Position numbers and translations under genes: made by a program. From positions 1-64,000 of the forward strand of contig CALWVS010000001.1 of assembly GCA_944385095.1 (NCBI GenBank): a DNA stretch of 64,000 bases. Direction: 5' to 3'. Position 1 is the stretch's first letter, and each line of letters begins with the position of its first letter. The notes beneath the pieces are model-generated. The model ran no database searches. It saw only the letters and a program-made list of their open reading frames with translations, and was not told the DNA's origin. Source of the stretch: an uncultured Oscillospiraceae bacterium (GTDB taxonomy: Bacteria; Bacillota; Clostridia; Oscillospirales; Oscillospiraceae). Below are positions 46,947 through 55,797 of the stretch, one piece after another.

Positions 46947-48014
46947 TCAAGCCTCTAGATATGCCAGGATCTGACGCACCATTTCCTGTTCAATATCGCC
47001 TCCATTCTGCCAAACCTGGCTCCATGCAACGGTATATTGAACTGCATCATCAATATGCCACCTGGGCTGCCAGTGGAAGGTGTGTTTTAATTTGGTGCAA
47101 TCTAGCTTTAAAAAGTTTGCTTCATGAGGGGCATTGGGCTGGGCATGGCTGGACCATGTTAGTCCATTGCCCCATGTTTGACAGAACAAATCCACAAGAT
47201 GCCCTGTTGTAACACAGTCACAGTCATCAGGACCTACATTGTACCAACCAGCATAGTTGCGATTCTCAAACTGTTTTTGTGCAATCATAAGGTAGGCAAA
47301 GAGTGCCTCTAAAACATGTTGATAGGGGCGAATAGAATGGGGGTTTCTCACAATAATTTCTTTTTTTGAGATTGCAGCTCGCACACAATCTGGAATGATG
47401 CGGTCATTGGCAAAATCGCCACCCCCGATGACGTTGCCTGCCCGTACAGTGGAGACAGAAGGGGCATCCGGAGCATGGAAAAAGCTGTTGCAATAACTAT
47501 GGGTAACCAGTTCAGAACAGGATTTTGAGTTGGAATAGGGGTCATAACCGTCTAGCATCTCATCTTCCCGATAGCCCCAACACCACTCCCGGTTCAAGTA
47601 CACTTTATCTGTTGTAACATTCACAACAGATTTCACAGGAGTGCCTGCACAGCGTACACATTCCAATAAATTGACAGTCCCCATTACATTGGTCTCATAT
47701 GTGAGAACAGGATTTCGATAGCTGTCACGAACAATGGGTTGTGCTGCCAGATGCAGTACGATTTCAGGTTGCACTTCATCGAAAACCTTTATCAGTGTCT
47801 GTTGCTCCCGAATATCCCCAGTCCATGAAGTAATTTTTTCCGAAAGCCCTGACAGAGCAAACAGATTTGGCTGTGTAGGAGCAGACAAAGAATACCCTGT
47901 AATTTCTGCACCAAACAGGTGTAAAATCTCACATAGCCATGCCCCTTTAAAACCAGTATGCCCTGTAATCAATATTCTTTTTCCATGAAAAAAGGTTGGG
48001 TTTAGTATGCCCAT
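46947..48014 (-). CDS. rfbG: CDP-glucose 4,6-dehydratase
   Basis: Converts CDP-D-glucose to CDP-4-keto-6-deoxy-D-glucose for 3,6-dideoxysugars or related surface sugars. The 355-residue SDR protein has the NAD motif ITGHTGFKGAWL, HLAAQPIVRDSYRNP, the Thr-Asp in NVTTDKVY and YxxxK as YSNSK. Its ATG shares one base with the rfbF stop codon (TGATG), so translation is probably coupled. Confidence 0.94.
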   Translation of the reverse strand: MGILNPTFFHGKRILITGHTGFKGAWLCEILHLFGAEITGYSLSAPTQPNLFALSGLSEKITSWTGDIREQQTLIKVFDEVQPEIVLHLAAQPIVRDSYRNPVLTYETNVMGTVNLLECVRCAGTPVKSVVNVTTDKVYLNREWCWGYREDEMLDGYDPYSNSKSCSELVTHSYCNSFFHAPDAPSVSTVRAGNVIGGGDFANDRIIPDCVRAAISKKEIIVRNPHSIRPYQHVLEALFAYLMIAQKQFENRNYAGWYNVGPDDCDCVTTGHLVDLFCQTWGNGLTWSSHAQPNAPHEANFLKLDCTKLKHTFHWQPRWHIDDAVQYTVAWSQVWQNGGDIEQEMVRQILAYLEA

Positions 48015-48796
48015 CAATCTGCCCACACTTTCCATGGGGCTTTTCCTAAAGCCCACATTTCTTCTAGTTGTTGTTTTTCTCTCACTGTATCCATACACTG
48101 CCAGAATCCAGTGTGTTTATATGCCATAAGTTCCCCTTCCTTTGCAACCCGTTCCAAAGGGGATTTTTCCAGTATCACATCATCACCATCAATGTATTGG
48201 ATAAATTCTGGTTGACAGACCATATATCCAATGTTGATTAGGTTTCCATCGCCCTGTGTCTTTTCCCGAAATTCGTTGATATGCCCATCTGGATCAATAT
48301 CCAGCACACCAAACCGTTGACCGGCATTGTAGGCGGAGATTGTGACCAGTTTTCCATGGGAGCGATGGAACGCCAAAAGGTTTTTGATATTGATATTAGA
48401 TACACCATCTCCATAGGTTAACATAAATGGCTTATTACCTACAAAATCTTTAATTCGTCGAACACGTCCACCGGTCATGGTATGGAGTCCAGTATCTACC
48501 ACAGTAACCTTCCAAGGTTCAGAGGTATTTCGGTGTACAATAATTTCATTTTTACCCCTGGTAAAATCATAGGTAATATCAGAGGTATGTAGAAAATAGT
48601 CGGCAAAATACTCTTTGATTACATGTTGTTTATATCCAGCACAGATGATAAATTCGGTAATTCCATAGTAGCCGTATAACTTCATTATATGCCATAAAAT
48701 TGGCATACCACCCAAATCCACCATGGGTTTTGGCTTGAATTGGCTTTCTTCAGAAATTCTGGTGCCAAAGCCACCTGCTAAAATAACCGCTTTCAT
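48014..48796 (-). CDS. rfbF: Glucose-1-phosphate cytidylyltransferase
   Basis: Makes CDP-glucose from CTP and glucose-1-phosphate. The 260-residue protein has the nucleotidyltransferase start MKAVILAGGFGTRISEES, KPKPMVDLGG, TYGDGVS and the family-typical GYMVCQPEF and KHTGFWQCMDT. It feeds rfbG directly. No further gene of a dideoxysugar pathway is present here. Confidence 0.96.
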   Translation of the reverse strand: MKAVILAGGFGTRISEESQFKPKPMVDLGGMPILWHIMKLYGYYGITEFIICAGYKQHVIKEYFADYFLHTSDITYDFTRGKNEIIVHRNTSEPWKVTVVDTGLHTMTGGRVRRIKDFVGNKPFMLTYGDGVSNINIKNLLAFHRSHGKLVTISAYNAGQRFGVLDIDPDGHINEFREKTQGDGNLINIGYMVCQPEFIQYIDGDDVILEKSPLERVAKEGELMAYKHTGFWQCMDTVREKQQLEEMWALGKAPWKVWAD

Positions 48797-48854
48797 GTCT
48801 TTATCTCCTTACTATATCCACAATCCGACTATAAACGAGGGACAATGATCAGGA

Positions 48855-49796
48855 TTATCGTTCTGTACGGATTGGATTGGTGAGAAAGTCCTGATATGCC
48901 AAACGAATACCATCCTCAAGTTCAATTGTGTGGTGCCAGCCAAGAGCATGGCTTTTTGATACATCTAAAAGTTTACGTGGTGTACCATTTGGACGGCTGG
49001 TATCCCACAGAATTTTACCCTGATACCCAACGATAGATGCTACCAGTTCAGACAATTCTTTGATACTTAATTCTTTTCCAGTGCCTGCATTTACAGTTTC
49101 ATTTCCACTATAATGGTTCATTAAAAAGACACACAGATTTGCAAGATCATCTACATATAAAAACTCACGTTTTGGGCTGCCATCGCCCCAACAAGTGACA
49201 GTAGGCAGATTTTGCTCTTTGGCTTCATGAAAGCGACGAATCAGGGCTGGTAATACATGGCTGTGAGTGGGATGATAGTTGTCATTTGGACCATACAAGT
49301 TTGTAGGCATAACAGAGATAAAGTCGGTTCCATACTGACGATTTAGATACTCACAATATTTAAGACCAGAAATTTTTGCCAATGCATATGCCTCGTTTGT
49401 TTTTTCAAGCTCAGAGGTAAGCAGGTAACTTTCTTTCATTGGCTGAGGTGCCATGCGTGGATAAATACAAGATGATCCTAAAAATAAAAGCTTTTTACAT
49501 CCATTTTGCCATGCAGCATGGATAACATTCATTTCCATAGTCATGTTTTCATACATAAAGTCAGCGAGTGCCTGTTGATTTGCTACAATACCACCAACTT
49601 TAGATGCAGCTAGAAACACATAATCTGGTTTCTCTTGTTGAAAAAATGTCTCAACATCTAACTGTCTACACAAATCTAAATCATGATGAGTACGCGTTAC
49701 AATATTATCATAATCACAACGTTTCAGTTCACGTATAATGGAGGAACCAACCATACCCGTATGCCCTGCTACATAAATTTTAGAATTCTTTTCCAT
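48855..49796 (-). CDS. fcl: GDP-L-fucose synthase
   Basis: Epimerase/reductase that converts GDP-4-keto-6-deoxy-D-mannose to GDP-L-fucose. The 313-residue SDR protein has AGHTGMVGSSIIREL, FLGSSCIYPRMAPQP, YALAKISGLKYCEYLN (YxxxK), MPTNLYGPNDNYHP and WGDGSPKREFLYVDD. ATG 49796 follows GGAGGGC. Gmd, which makes its substrate, is not in the window. It is the first of three same-strand sugar-nucleotide genes. A weak minus-strand promoter (TATAAT at 49877-49872) may serve it. The 309 bases upstream (49797-50105) hold only promoters, no gene that I can see. Confidence 0.93.
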   Translation of the reverse strand: MEKNSKIYVAGHTGMVGSSIIRELKRCDYDNIVTRTHHDLDLCRQLDVETFFQQEKPDYVFLAASKVGGIVANQQALADFMYENMTMEMNVIHAAWQNGCKKLLFLGSSCIYPRMAPQPMKESYLLTSELEKTNEAYALAKISGLKYCEYLNRQYGTDFISVMPTNLYGPNDNYHPTHSHVLPALIRRFHEAKEQNLPTVTCWGDGSPKREFLYVDDLANLCVFLMNHYSGNETVNAGTGKELSIKELSELVASIVGYQGKILWDTSRPNGTPRKLLDVSKSHALGWHHTIELEDGIRLAYQDFLTNPIRTER

Positions 49797-50027
49797 ATTA
49801 AGCCCTCCAAAAGCTCTCTGCTTAAATACAAGCAGTGAATCTATAAAAATAGAAACTTCAATTCTATCACCATTATACACGTTTCCTTCTATCCGTAAAG
49901 TTGTTTTGTTATTTTTTTGGAGATATAGGTAAATATGATATAGAGAACAGTAGATTCAAATAAAACATGCCTTCTTGTTTTATACCATACATCCCTTCTT
50001 AAATGACAGAAAAAAGCACAAAAATAT

Positions 50028-50056
50028 TTGTGACTCAAAGGAAAATCTGGTATAAT
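50028..50056 (+). promoter_or_regulatory. Promoter of the sugar-sensing operon
   Basis: TTGTGA at 50028-50033, a 17-base spacer, TATAAT at 50051-50056, 50 bases before the response-regulator ATG. Confidence 0.65.
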
Positions 50057-50105
50057 AGCATAGATTTTCTGAGGAGAATAATACAGGGAAAGGGATGGTA
50101 TACCG

Positions 50106-51377
50106 ATGGCTGTAAAAAATTTGTATACTGTAGTTGTGGCAGACGATGAGGATGAATTGCGGGAAGCTGTGTGTACCATGATTCCCTGGGAGGAGTATGG
50201 GTTTTGTCTGGTTGGAAGTGCCAGTAATGGATTAGATGCTTTGCAACTGGTAGAAAAACACGAACCGGATTTGTTGCTCACCGATATTCGTATGCCATTC
50301 ATATCAGGAATTGAACTGGCTCGACAGGTACGGGAAGTGCGACCAGCCATCAATATTGCATTTCTCAGTGGGTATGATGACTTTGAATATGCCAAACAGG
50401 CGATTCAATATAACATTATTAGTTATATGCTGAAACCATTGACCATTGAGGGCATTGGTGCAGAACTGCGGATTATCAGACAAAAAATTGATGCACAATT
50501 TGAACTATTTCGACAGGCTTCTAAGGTGGAAGGGGCAGATATGCGTGCAGCAATGGTCATGCCTCTGGTGTTGGATGACTATGCCCATATGGAGGAAAGT
50601 GGGCAAATAGAGACATATGCGCAGCAATGTGGTCTGCTACGAGATGAAAAAGACAGACCCTATTATACAGTGATGGTGTCAACATTACAGGAGGAAGACG
50701 GAAGCAGAGGTGCACCGCCATCATTTGTAGCCTCTGTGGATTCTCTGGCTGGCAAGTACCTGCGCAGTATCAGTTTTTTTACTTCTGGTCGAGTGGTTAC
50801 TGTACTGTTGGGAAATCCATCCGATTTTGAAGAATATCTACATATTTTGGCAGATGAGATTGTACAGATGGCTTCCCGTGTACTTGGGAAAGGGTGTCGT
50901 ATAGGAATTAGTCGTATTGTCAGAACGCTGGGAGAAATACACACTGCATATCGAGAGGCAATGGAGGCGTTGGGGCAGGGAGACGGTAAAATTCAGTTTA
51001 TCAGTGACCTGGCACCAGCAGTCAAAGGGGGCAACCTGTTGTGTAAACGGGCCATAGATACCATTTCTCAACATTATATGGATGCCAATCTCTCATTGGT
51101 TTCTTTAAGTGCCATGTTGGATGTAAGCCCAAATCACCTCAGTGCATGTATCAAGAAATATGCAGGAGAAACTTTTATCAATATGTTAATCCGAAAGAGA
51201 ATGGAGGCAGCAAAAGAACTGCTGGCAAACCCAGAATTCAAAATTCAGGATATAGCCCAGCGTTGTGGCTATACAGACCAGCACTATTTCAGCTATTGTT
51301 TTAAAAAATACTGTGGAGAGTCCCCAAACGCTTTGCGTAGACGACTGGAGGCAGAAAAAGGGAGTGAAAGCAAGTGA
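50106..51377 (+). CDS. YesN-type response regulator with AraC DNA-binding domain
   Basis: A 423-residue regulator. The receiver domain (residues about 7-125) has acidic pocket DDE at 13-15 and phospho-acceptor D60 in LLTDIRMP. A middle region of unknown fold follows, then the AraC-type double HTH at the C-terminus (SLVSLSAMLDVSPNHLSACIKKY; KIQDIAQRCGYTDQHYFSYCFKKYCGESPN). The YesN/YesM class usually controls carbohydrate uptake. Its stop overlaps the kinase start (GTGA). Confidence 0.93.
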   Translation: MAVKNLYTVVVADDEDELREAVCTMIPWEEYGFCLVGSASNGLDALQLVEKHEPDLLLTDIRMPFISGIELARQVREVRPAINIAFLSGYDDFEYAKQAIQYNIISYMLKPLTIEGIGAELRIIRQKIDAQFELFRQASKVEGADMRAAMVMPLVLDDYAHMEESGQIETYAQQCGLLRDEKDRPYYTVMVSTLQEEDGSRGAPPSFVASVDSLAGKYLRSISFFTSGRVVTVLLGNPSDFEEYLHILADEIVQMASRVLGKGCRIGISRIVRTLGEIHTAYREAMEALGQGDGKIQFISDLAPAVKGGNLLCKRAIDTISQHYMDANLSLVSLSAMLDVSPNHLSACIKKYAGETFINMLIRKRMEAAKELLANPEFKIQDIAQRCGYTDQHYFSYCFKKYCGESPNALRRRLEAEKGSESK

Positions 51378-53089
51378 AACGGCACTTCTCCCATACGGGG
51401 ATACGGATTACTACAATTTTGGTCTCTATGGTTGTAGGGGTTGTGGCAGTTATCCTATGTTGTTGTATTTTATTGTTTCTTGACCGATATCGCAGTGCTA
51501 TGATACAAACCGCCCGTACCACAAGTGCTCAGGCAGTGAGTCAGGTGTCCAACACGGTGAGCAATTATTTGTGGGATATGGGGCAGGCAATGGAACTGGT
51601 GGAGCAATCCATTGCACAGCCAGAACAGGAGAGAAGTGAGCGGCTAGATTCCTTTTTGACCTTTCGACCGGATGTTGTGGCAGTGACAAGCTATACTGCG
51701 ACTGGAGAGTTAATGCAGTGTTGGTCTCTGGGCAGAGAGCCAAAAGAGAATCTGTTTGCCAATCTTTCCTTCAATTTACAACAGGTGCAACATGCACAGG
51801 GAACTGTGATGTCAGCCCCCCATGTAACCACTTTATTTGAAGGATATTATCCCTGGGTTGTCACCATGACAGCCCCACTGCCTCAGGGCAGTGAGGTGAG
51901 TTGGGTCTCACTGGATTTGAGTTTTTCCAGTATTTCCAGCTATATCAACAATGTAAGCATTGGGCAACGAGGCTACTGTTTTCTGATGGATGCAAAAGGG
52001 AACATTGTTTATCACCCCCAACAACAGCTTCTCTATGCTGGGTTAAAAAAAGAGGACACAGAAAGTCTGGCAACATTGTCAGATGGGATCTACAACGATG
52101 ATGCCATCATTCATTGTATTACCAGTGTGGAGGGGAGTGATTGGAGAGTGGTGGGGGTGAGCTATGTTGATGAACTGGTCAATCGAAATGTAGTGGAGAT
52201 GTTGAAAATTTCCGGTGTTGTTGCAGTCGTAATATTATTGGTTGCTTTACTGACCAGTTGGCTCCTTTCCAACTTTCTTGGGCAACCCCTGAAAAAATTG
52301 GCATCTGCAATGGAGAGTTTTGAGGCAGATGCAGATCACTTCACTTACTGCCCTGTTGGCGGCACAAAAGAAGTGCAGGAGTTGTCCTGTTCATTTGGAC
52401 ATATGGTAATGCGCATTCAACAGTTAATGACAACAGTACGAGAAGAAGAAATCAATCTGCGCAAAACAGAACTCAAGGCACTGCAAGCCCAAATCAACCC
52501 ACATTTTCTATACAATACATTGGATTCCATTGCTTGGATGTGTGAGAGAGGACGTAATGCAGATGCAGTGAATATGGTACATGCACTGGCCTGTCTATTC
52601 CGTATCAGTATTAGCAAGGGGCATGAACTCATTCCCATTGCAAAAGAAATCCAACACGCAGAAAGCTATCTGCAAATACAGAAATACCGCTATAAGAATC
52701 AATTCACTTACCAATTTGATGTAGACCCACAGTGCCTAGATTACTACTGCAATAAAATCACCCTTCAGCCAATTTTGGAAAATGCCATCAATCATGGCTT
52801 GAATTTGCTGGTGGATGAAGGACAGATTTTGGTGAAGGTGTATCAGGATGGGGAGGATATCATCTTCTGTGTACAAGATAATGGGGTTGGTATGAGTCAG
52901 GAAAAAATTGAGGCGGTGCTACAGGATGGCAAACGGGAAAATACAGGGATTGGCATAAAAAATGTCAATGACCGGCTGAAAATTTATTTTGGCAAAGAAT
53001 ATGGACTGCAAATTTCCAGTAAACCGGATGAGGGAACCTGCGTCACCATCAGAATGCCCAAACAGCGGGAGGGAGAGTATGGCAAGTAG
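51374..53089 (+). CDS. YesM-type sensor histidine kinase
   Basis: A 571-residue kinase. It has an N-terminal transmembrane helix (TTILVSMVVGVVAVILCCCILLF), an extracellular Cache-like sensing domain (about 40-270), a second transmembrane helix (ISGVVAVVILLVALLTSWLL), HAMP, then the His_kinase domain (QINPHFLYNTLDSIAWM; His is the acceptor) and an HATPase domain (LQPILENAINHGL, DNGVGMS, GTGIGIKNVNDRL). The start is GTG 51374 inside the overlap with the regulator gene. Its end overlaps the binding-protein gene by 11 bases. Confidence 0.93.
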   Translation: MKRHFSHTGIRITTILVSMVVGVVAVILCCCILLFLDRYRSAMIQTARTTSAQAVSQVSNTVSNYLWDMGQAMELVEQSIAQPEQERSERLDSFLTFRPDVVAVTSYTATGELMQCWSLGREPKENLFANLSFNLQQVQHAQGTVMSAPHVTTLFEGYYPWVVTMTAPLPQGSEVSWVSLDLSFSSISSYINNVSIGQRGYCFLMDAKGNIVYHPQQQLLYAGLKKEDTESLATLSDGIYNDDAIIHCITSVEGSDWRVVGVSYVDELVNRNVVEMLKISGVVAVVILLVALLTSWLLSNFLGQPLKKLASAMESFEADADHFTYCPVGGTKEVQELSCSFGHMVMRIQQLMTTVREEEINLRKTELKALQAQINPHFLYNTLDSIAWMCERGRNADAVNMVHALACLFRISISKGHELIPIAKEIQHAESYLQIQKYRYKNQFTYQFDVDPQCLDYYCNKITLQPILENAINHGLNLLVDEGQILVKVYQDGEDIIFCVQDNGVGMSQEKIEAVLQDGKRENTGIGIKNVNDRLKIYFGKEYGLQISSKPDEGTCVTIRMPKQREGEYGK

Positions 53090-54059
53090 ACAGAGTATAT
53101 GGATTGTAGTAGGGCTCTTGTTGTTTGGGCTTTGTGGTTGCACCACACAGACAACTGCACCAGAACAGCATTCTGTGGCTCTAGTGGCAAAATCTACAAA
53201 AACTGAATTTTGGTTATCTGTTTTCGCAGGTGCAGAGGCAGCAGCCACAGAATACAACTTAAAGCTGACAATTATGGGACCGGAGACAGAGGAGGACTAT
53301 GAGACGCAGAATGAAATGGTGGCACAATGTGTAGAACAGGGGGCACAGGCACTGGTATTTTCTGCGATTGATTATGATAACAATGGAGCAGCGATTGATG
53401 CAGCGGCAAAAGCTGGCAGCAAAATTGTAGCAATTGACAGCAATGTAAATTCTGAAGCGGTCAGTACCTATATTGGAACGGATAATTACGCAGCAGGGCA
53501 GATGGCGGCTCAGGCAGCGTTGGAGCGAGTGGAAGGGCAACTGAACATTGGCATTATTAACTACGATATGAGCAGTGCCAACGGACAGGAACGGGAACGA
53601 GGTGCCATTGATACCTTTACAGCGAGTGGAAGGGCAAAAGTATATGGTGTCATCAATACATTGGCAGAGGCATCCCAGTCCAAATTGGATACAATCAATC
53701 TACTGCAACAATACCCTGATATCAATGTGTTACTGGCGTTCAATGAGCCAACCAGCATGGGGGCAGCACAGGCAGTGGAGGAAATGGACTGTGTGGAACA
53801 GATTTTTTTGGTGGGGTTTGATTCCAATGTAGAAACGGTAGATGGTTTGCAGGAGGGGAGTGTGGATGCACTCATTGTCCAGAATCCCTATGCAATGGGG
53901 TATCTAGGGGTGGAGAGTGCCTATAAATTACTGACTGGTCAGGGGGGCACATTACAGGAGACTGTGGATACATCCACTCAGATTGTAGACAGAAATAATC
54001 TGTTTTCTATGGACAGTCAAAAAGCCCTGTTTTCCTTTGAACAACGCAGAATACCGTAA
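53079..54059 (+). CDS. Sugar-binding lipoprotein, probably a sensor partner of the kinase
   Basis: A 326-residue periplasmic-binding-protein type I fold (ribose/galactose-binding class) with a lipoprotein signal (LFGLCGC, lipid Cys C21). Here the domain order is the normal one: VALVAKSTKTEFWLSVFAGAE at the start, ALVFSAIDYD, then YIGTDNYAAGQMAA and VLLAFNEPTSMGAAQA. ATG 53079 follows GGGAG and overlaps the kinase gene by 11 bases. No permease genes follow directly. This is like XylFII, which senses xylose for LytS in Clostridium. A role as ligand sensor for the kinase is inference. Confidence 0.88.
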   Translation: MASRQSIWIVVGLLLFGLCGCTTQTTAPEQHSVALVAKSTKTEFWLSVFAGAEAAATEYNLKLTIMGPETEEDYETQNEMVAQCVEQGAQALVFSAIDYDNNGAAIDAAAKAGSKIVAIDSNVNSEAVSTYIGTDNYAAGQMAAQAALERVEGQLNIGIINYDMSSANGQERERGAIDTFTASGRAKVYGVINTLAEASQSKLDTINLLQQYPDINVLLAFNEPTSMGAAQAVEEMDCVEQIFLVGFDSNVETVDGLQEGSVDALIVQNPYAMGYLGVESAYKLLTGQGGTLQETVDTSTQIVDRNNLFSMDSQKALFSFEQRRIP

Positions 54060-54142
54060 AAGTGCACAAAATAAGAGGATATGCTTTTGGTATTGTGTCG
54101 GAAAACAATAAAAATTTACCCATGATTCGGTGAAAATTCCCC

Positions 54143-54171
54143 TTGTTTTTTTACGTCATTTCCACTAAAAT
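54143..54171 (+). promoter_or_regulatory. Possible promoter of mglBAC
   Basis: TTGTTT at 54143-54148, a 17-base spacer, TAAAAT at 54166-54171, about 73 bases before the mglB ATG. This suggests the importer genes are transcribed separately from the sensor genes and could be the target of the YesN-type regulator. Confidence 0.5.
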
Positions 54172-54244
54172 TACAGGTGTCAGGTGGGACCTCACTGGTG
54201 AAACCCACAAAATGTGAGGAATGAATGAAAAAAGGAGAATGAAC

Positions 54245-55555
54245 ATGAAAAAAGCACTTGCACTTACCTTAGCGGCAACCATGGCTCTTGGTTTAACTGC
54301 CTGTACAGGCGGCACCACATCTTCAGGTTCTACAACAGGCTCCACATCAGGTACAACCTCCAGCGCAGCCAGCAGCGGCACAGGAACCTCTCAGGTTGCC
54401 AACAAGGACAAGCCCTTAGTTTGGTTTAACCGTCAGCCCTCCAACAGCTCCACTGGTGAGTTGGACATGAACGCTCTGAGCTTCAACAAAGATACTTACT
54501 ATGTTGGTTTCGATGCCAACCAGGGTGCCGAACTTCAGGGCACCATGATTATGGATTACATTAAGGCAAACATCGACACCATCGACCGCAATGGCGACGG
54601 TATCATCGGCTATGTATTGGCCATTGGTGATATTGGTCACAATGACTCTATTGCCCGTACTCGTGGCGTACGTGCTGCTCTGGGTACCGCAGTTGAGGTA
54701 AATGGAGCCATTGACAGTGCTCCAGTTGGTACTAACACAGATGGCACTGCAACCGCAGTAAAGGACGGCACACTGGAGGTCAATGGTAAGACCTACACCA
54801 TCCGTGAGCTGGCTTCTCAGGAGATGAAGAACTCCGCTGGTGCTACTTGGGATGCTGCGACTGCTGGTAACGCCATTGGCACATGGACTGCTTCCTTTGG
54901 TGATTCCATTGATGTAATTGCTTCTAACAACGACGGTATGGGTATGTCCATGTTCAACGCATGGTCTAAGGAGAGTGGTGTTCCCACCTTCGGTTATGAT
55001 GCCAATGCTGACGCTGTGGCAGCCATTGCAGAAGGTTACGGCGGAACCATCAGCCAGCATGCTGACGTTCAGGCTTATCTGACTCTGCGTGTACTGCGCA
55101 ACGCTCTGGACGGTGTGGATATTGATACTGGTATCGGAACTGCTGACAGTGCTGGCAATGTGCTGACAGATGATGTGTATTACTATGATGAGGAGCAGCG
55201 TTCCTACTATGCTCTGAACGTAGCTGTGACCGCTGAGAACTATCAGGACTTCATGGATTCCACAAAGGTCTATGAGCCAGTTTCCAACCAGCTAGATGCT
55301 GCCACCAGCCCTGAAAAGAGTGTGTGGCTGAACATCTACAACTCTGCTGATAACTTCCTCAGCGCTACTTATCAGCCCCTGCTGCAGAACTATGATGATC
55401 TGCTGAACCTGAAGGTAGAGTACATCGGTGGTGATGGTCAGACCGAGGCCAATATCACCAACCGTTTGAGCAACCCATCTGCCTATGATGCATTTGCCAT
55501 CAACATGGTGAAGACTGATAACTCTGCTTCTTATACTGCTCTGCTGAGCCAGTAA
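54245..55555 (+). CDS. mglB: Galactose/glucose-binding lipoprotein MglB, circularly permuted
   Basis: A 436-residue lipoprotein (signal peptide with LTAC, lipid Cys C20) with a Ser/Thr/Gly linker to about residue 53. The mature part follows E. coli galactose-binding protein (GBP), but starts at the strand matching GBP PVVFFNKEP (here KPLVWFNRQP). It runs to the GBP C-terminus (YYALNVAVTAENYQDFM, about 321-337). After a linker it ends with the segment matching GBP residues 1-100 (VWLNIYNSADNFLS to AFAINMVKT, about 360-424). GBP ligands are conserved: D369 and F371 (GBP D14, F16), N420 (N91), H132, D134, R138 (H152, D154, R158), W202 (W183), N229 (N211), D252 (D236); N256 is Q271. The calcium loop DRNGDGIIG is present. 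ATG 54245 follows AAAAGGAG. Codon choice looks adapted to high expression. Confidence 0.92.
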   Translation: MKKALALTLAATMALGLTACTGGTTSSGSTTGSTSGTTSSAASSGTGTSQVANKDKPLVWFNRQPSNSSTGELDMNALSFNKDTYYVGFDANQGAELQGTMIMDYIKANIDTIDRNGDGIIGYVLAIGDIGHNDSIARTRGVRAALGTAVEVNGAIDSAPVGTNTDGTATAVKDGTLEVNGKTYTIRELASQEMKNSAGATWDAATAGNAIGTWTASFGDSIDVIASNNDGMGMSMFNAWSKESGVPTFGYDANADAVAAIAEGYGGTISQHADVQAYLTLRVLRNALDGVDIDTGIGTADSAGNVLTDDVYYYDEEQRSYYALNVAVTAENYQDFMDSTKVYEPVSNQLDAATSPEKSVWLNIYNSADNFLSATYQPLLQNYDDLLNLKVEYIGGDGQTEANITNRLSNPSAYDAFAINMVKTDNSASYTALLSQ

Positions 55556-55613
55556 TAGGAAGGAATCGGTGGGTTTTGCTCTAACCGAGTAATTAGTACG
55601 TGTAATGTTGTGG

Positions 55614-55678
55614 TTCGGGAGAAGGAATTCTCCGTTCTGGGAAGCGATTCTCTGTACGGCAGAAGGAATTCTCCCGAA
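55614..55678 (+). repeat. Repeated hairpins between mglB and mglA
   Basis: AGAAGGAATTCTCC occurs twice (starting 55620 and 55661). Each copy can fold as a small hairpin with a GGAA tetraloop (GGAGAA/TTCTCC for the first). The outer parts TTCGGGAGAA (55614-55623) and TTCTCCCGAA (55669-55678) can also pair with each other. There is no T run. It sits in the 242-base gap before mglA, so it may protect the mglB message or lower read-through. Confidence 0.6.
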
Positions 55679-55797
55679 GCACTTCCAAGGAAGATTGACC
55701 CGGCAGGCTCGGCCTTTTGCTGACTCTGCCAAAACAGCCAGCTTCCACAAGGCTGGGAGAGGTGCTGTTGGAATTTGCAATAATGGGAGTAACTACA

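Noticed and set aside
49889-50395. A 168-codon minus-strand frame upstream of fcl
   Set aside because: Most of it is antisense to the receiver domain of the regulator and it covers the promoter region; composition is Ser-rich noise.
52989-53078. Longer start of the sensor-partner lipoprotein inside the kinase gene
   Set aside because: The signal peptide and ribosome site fit ATG 53079; the extension would put 30 non-signal residues before the lipoprotein signal.
55614-55678. Terminator between mglB and mglA
   Set aside because: The hairpins have no T run and the genes form one functional importer.
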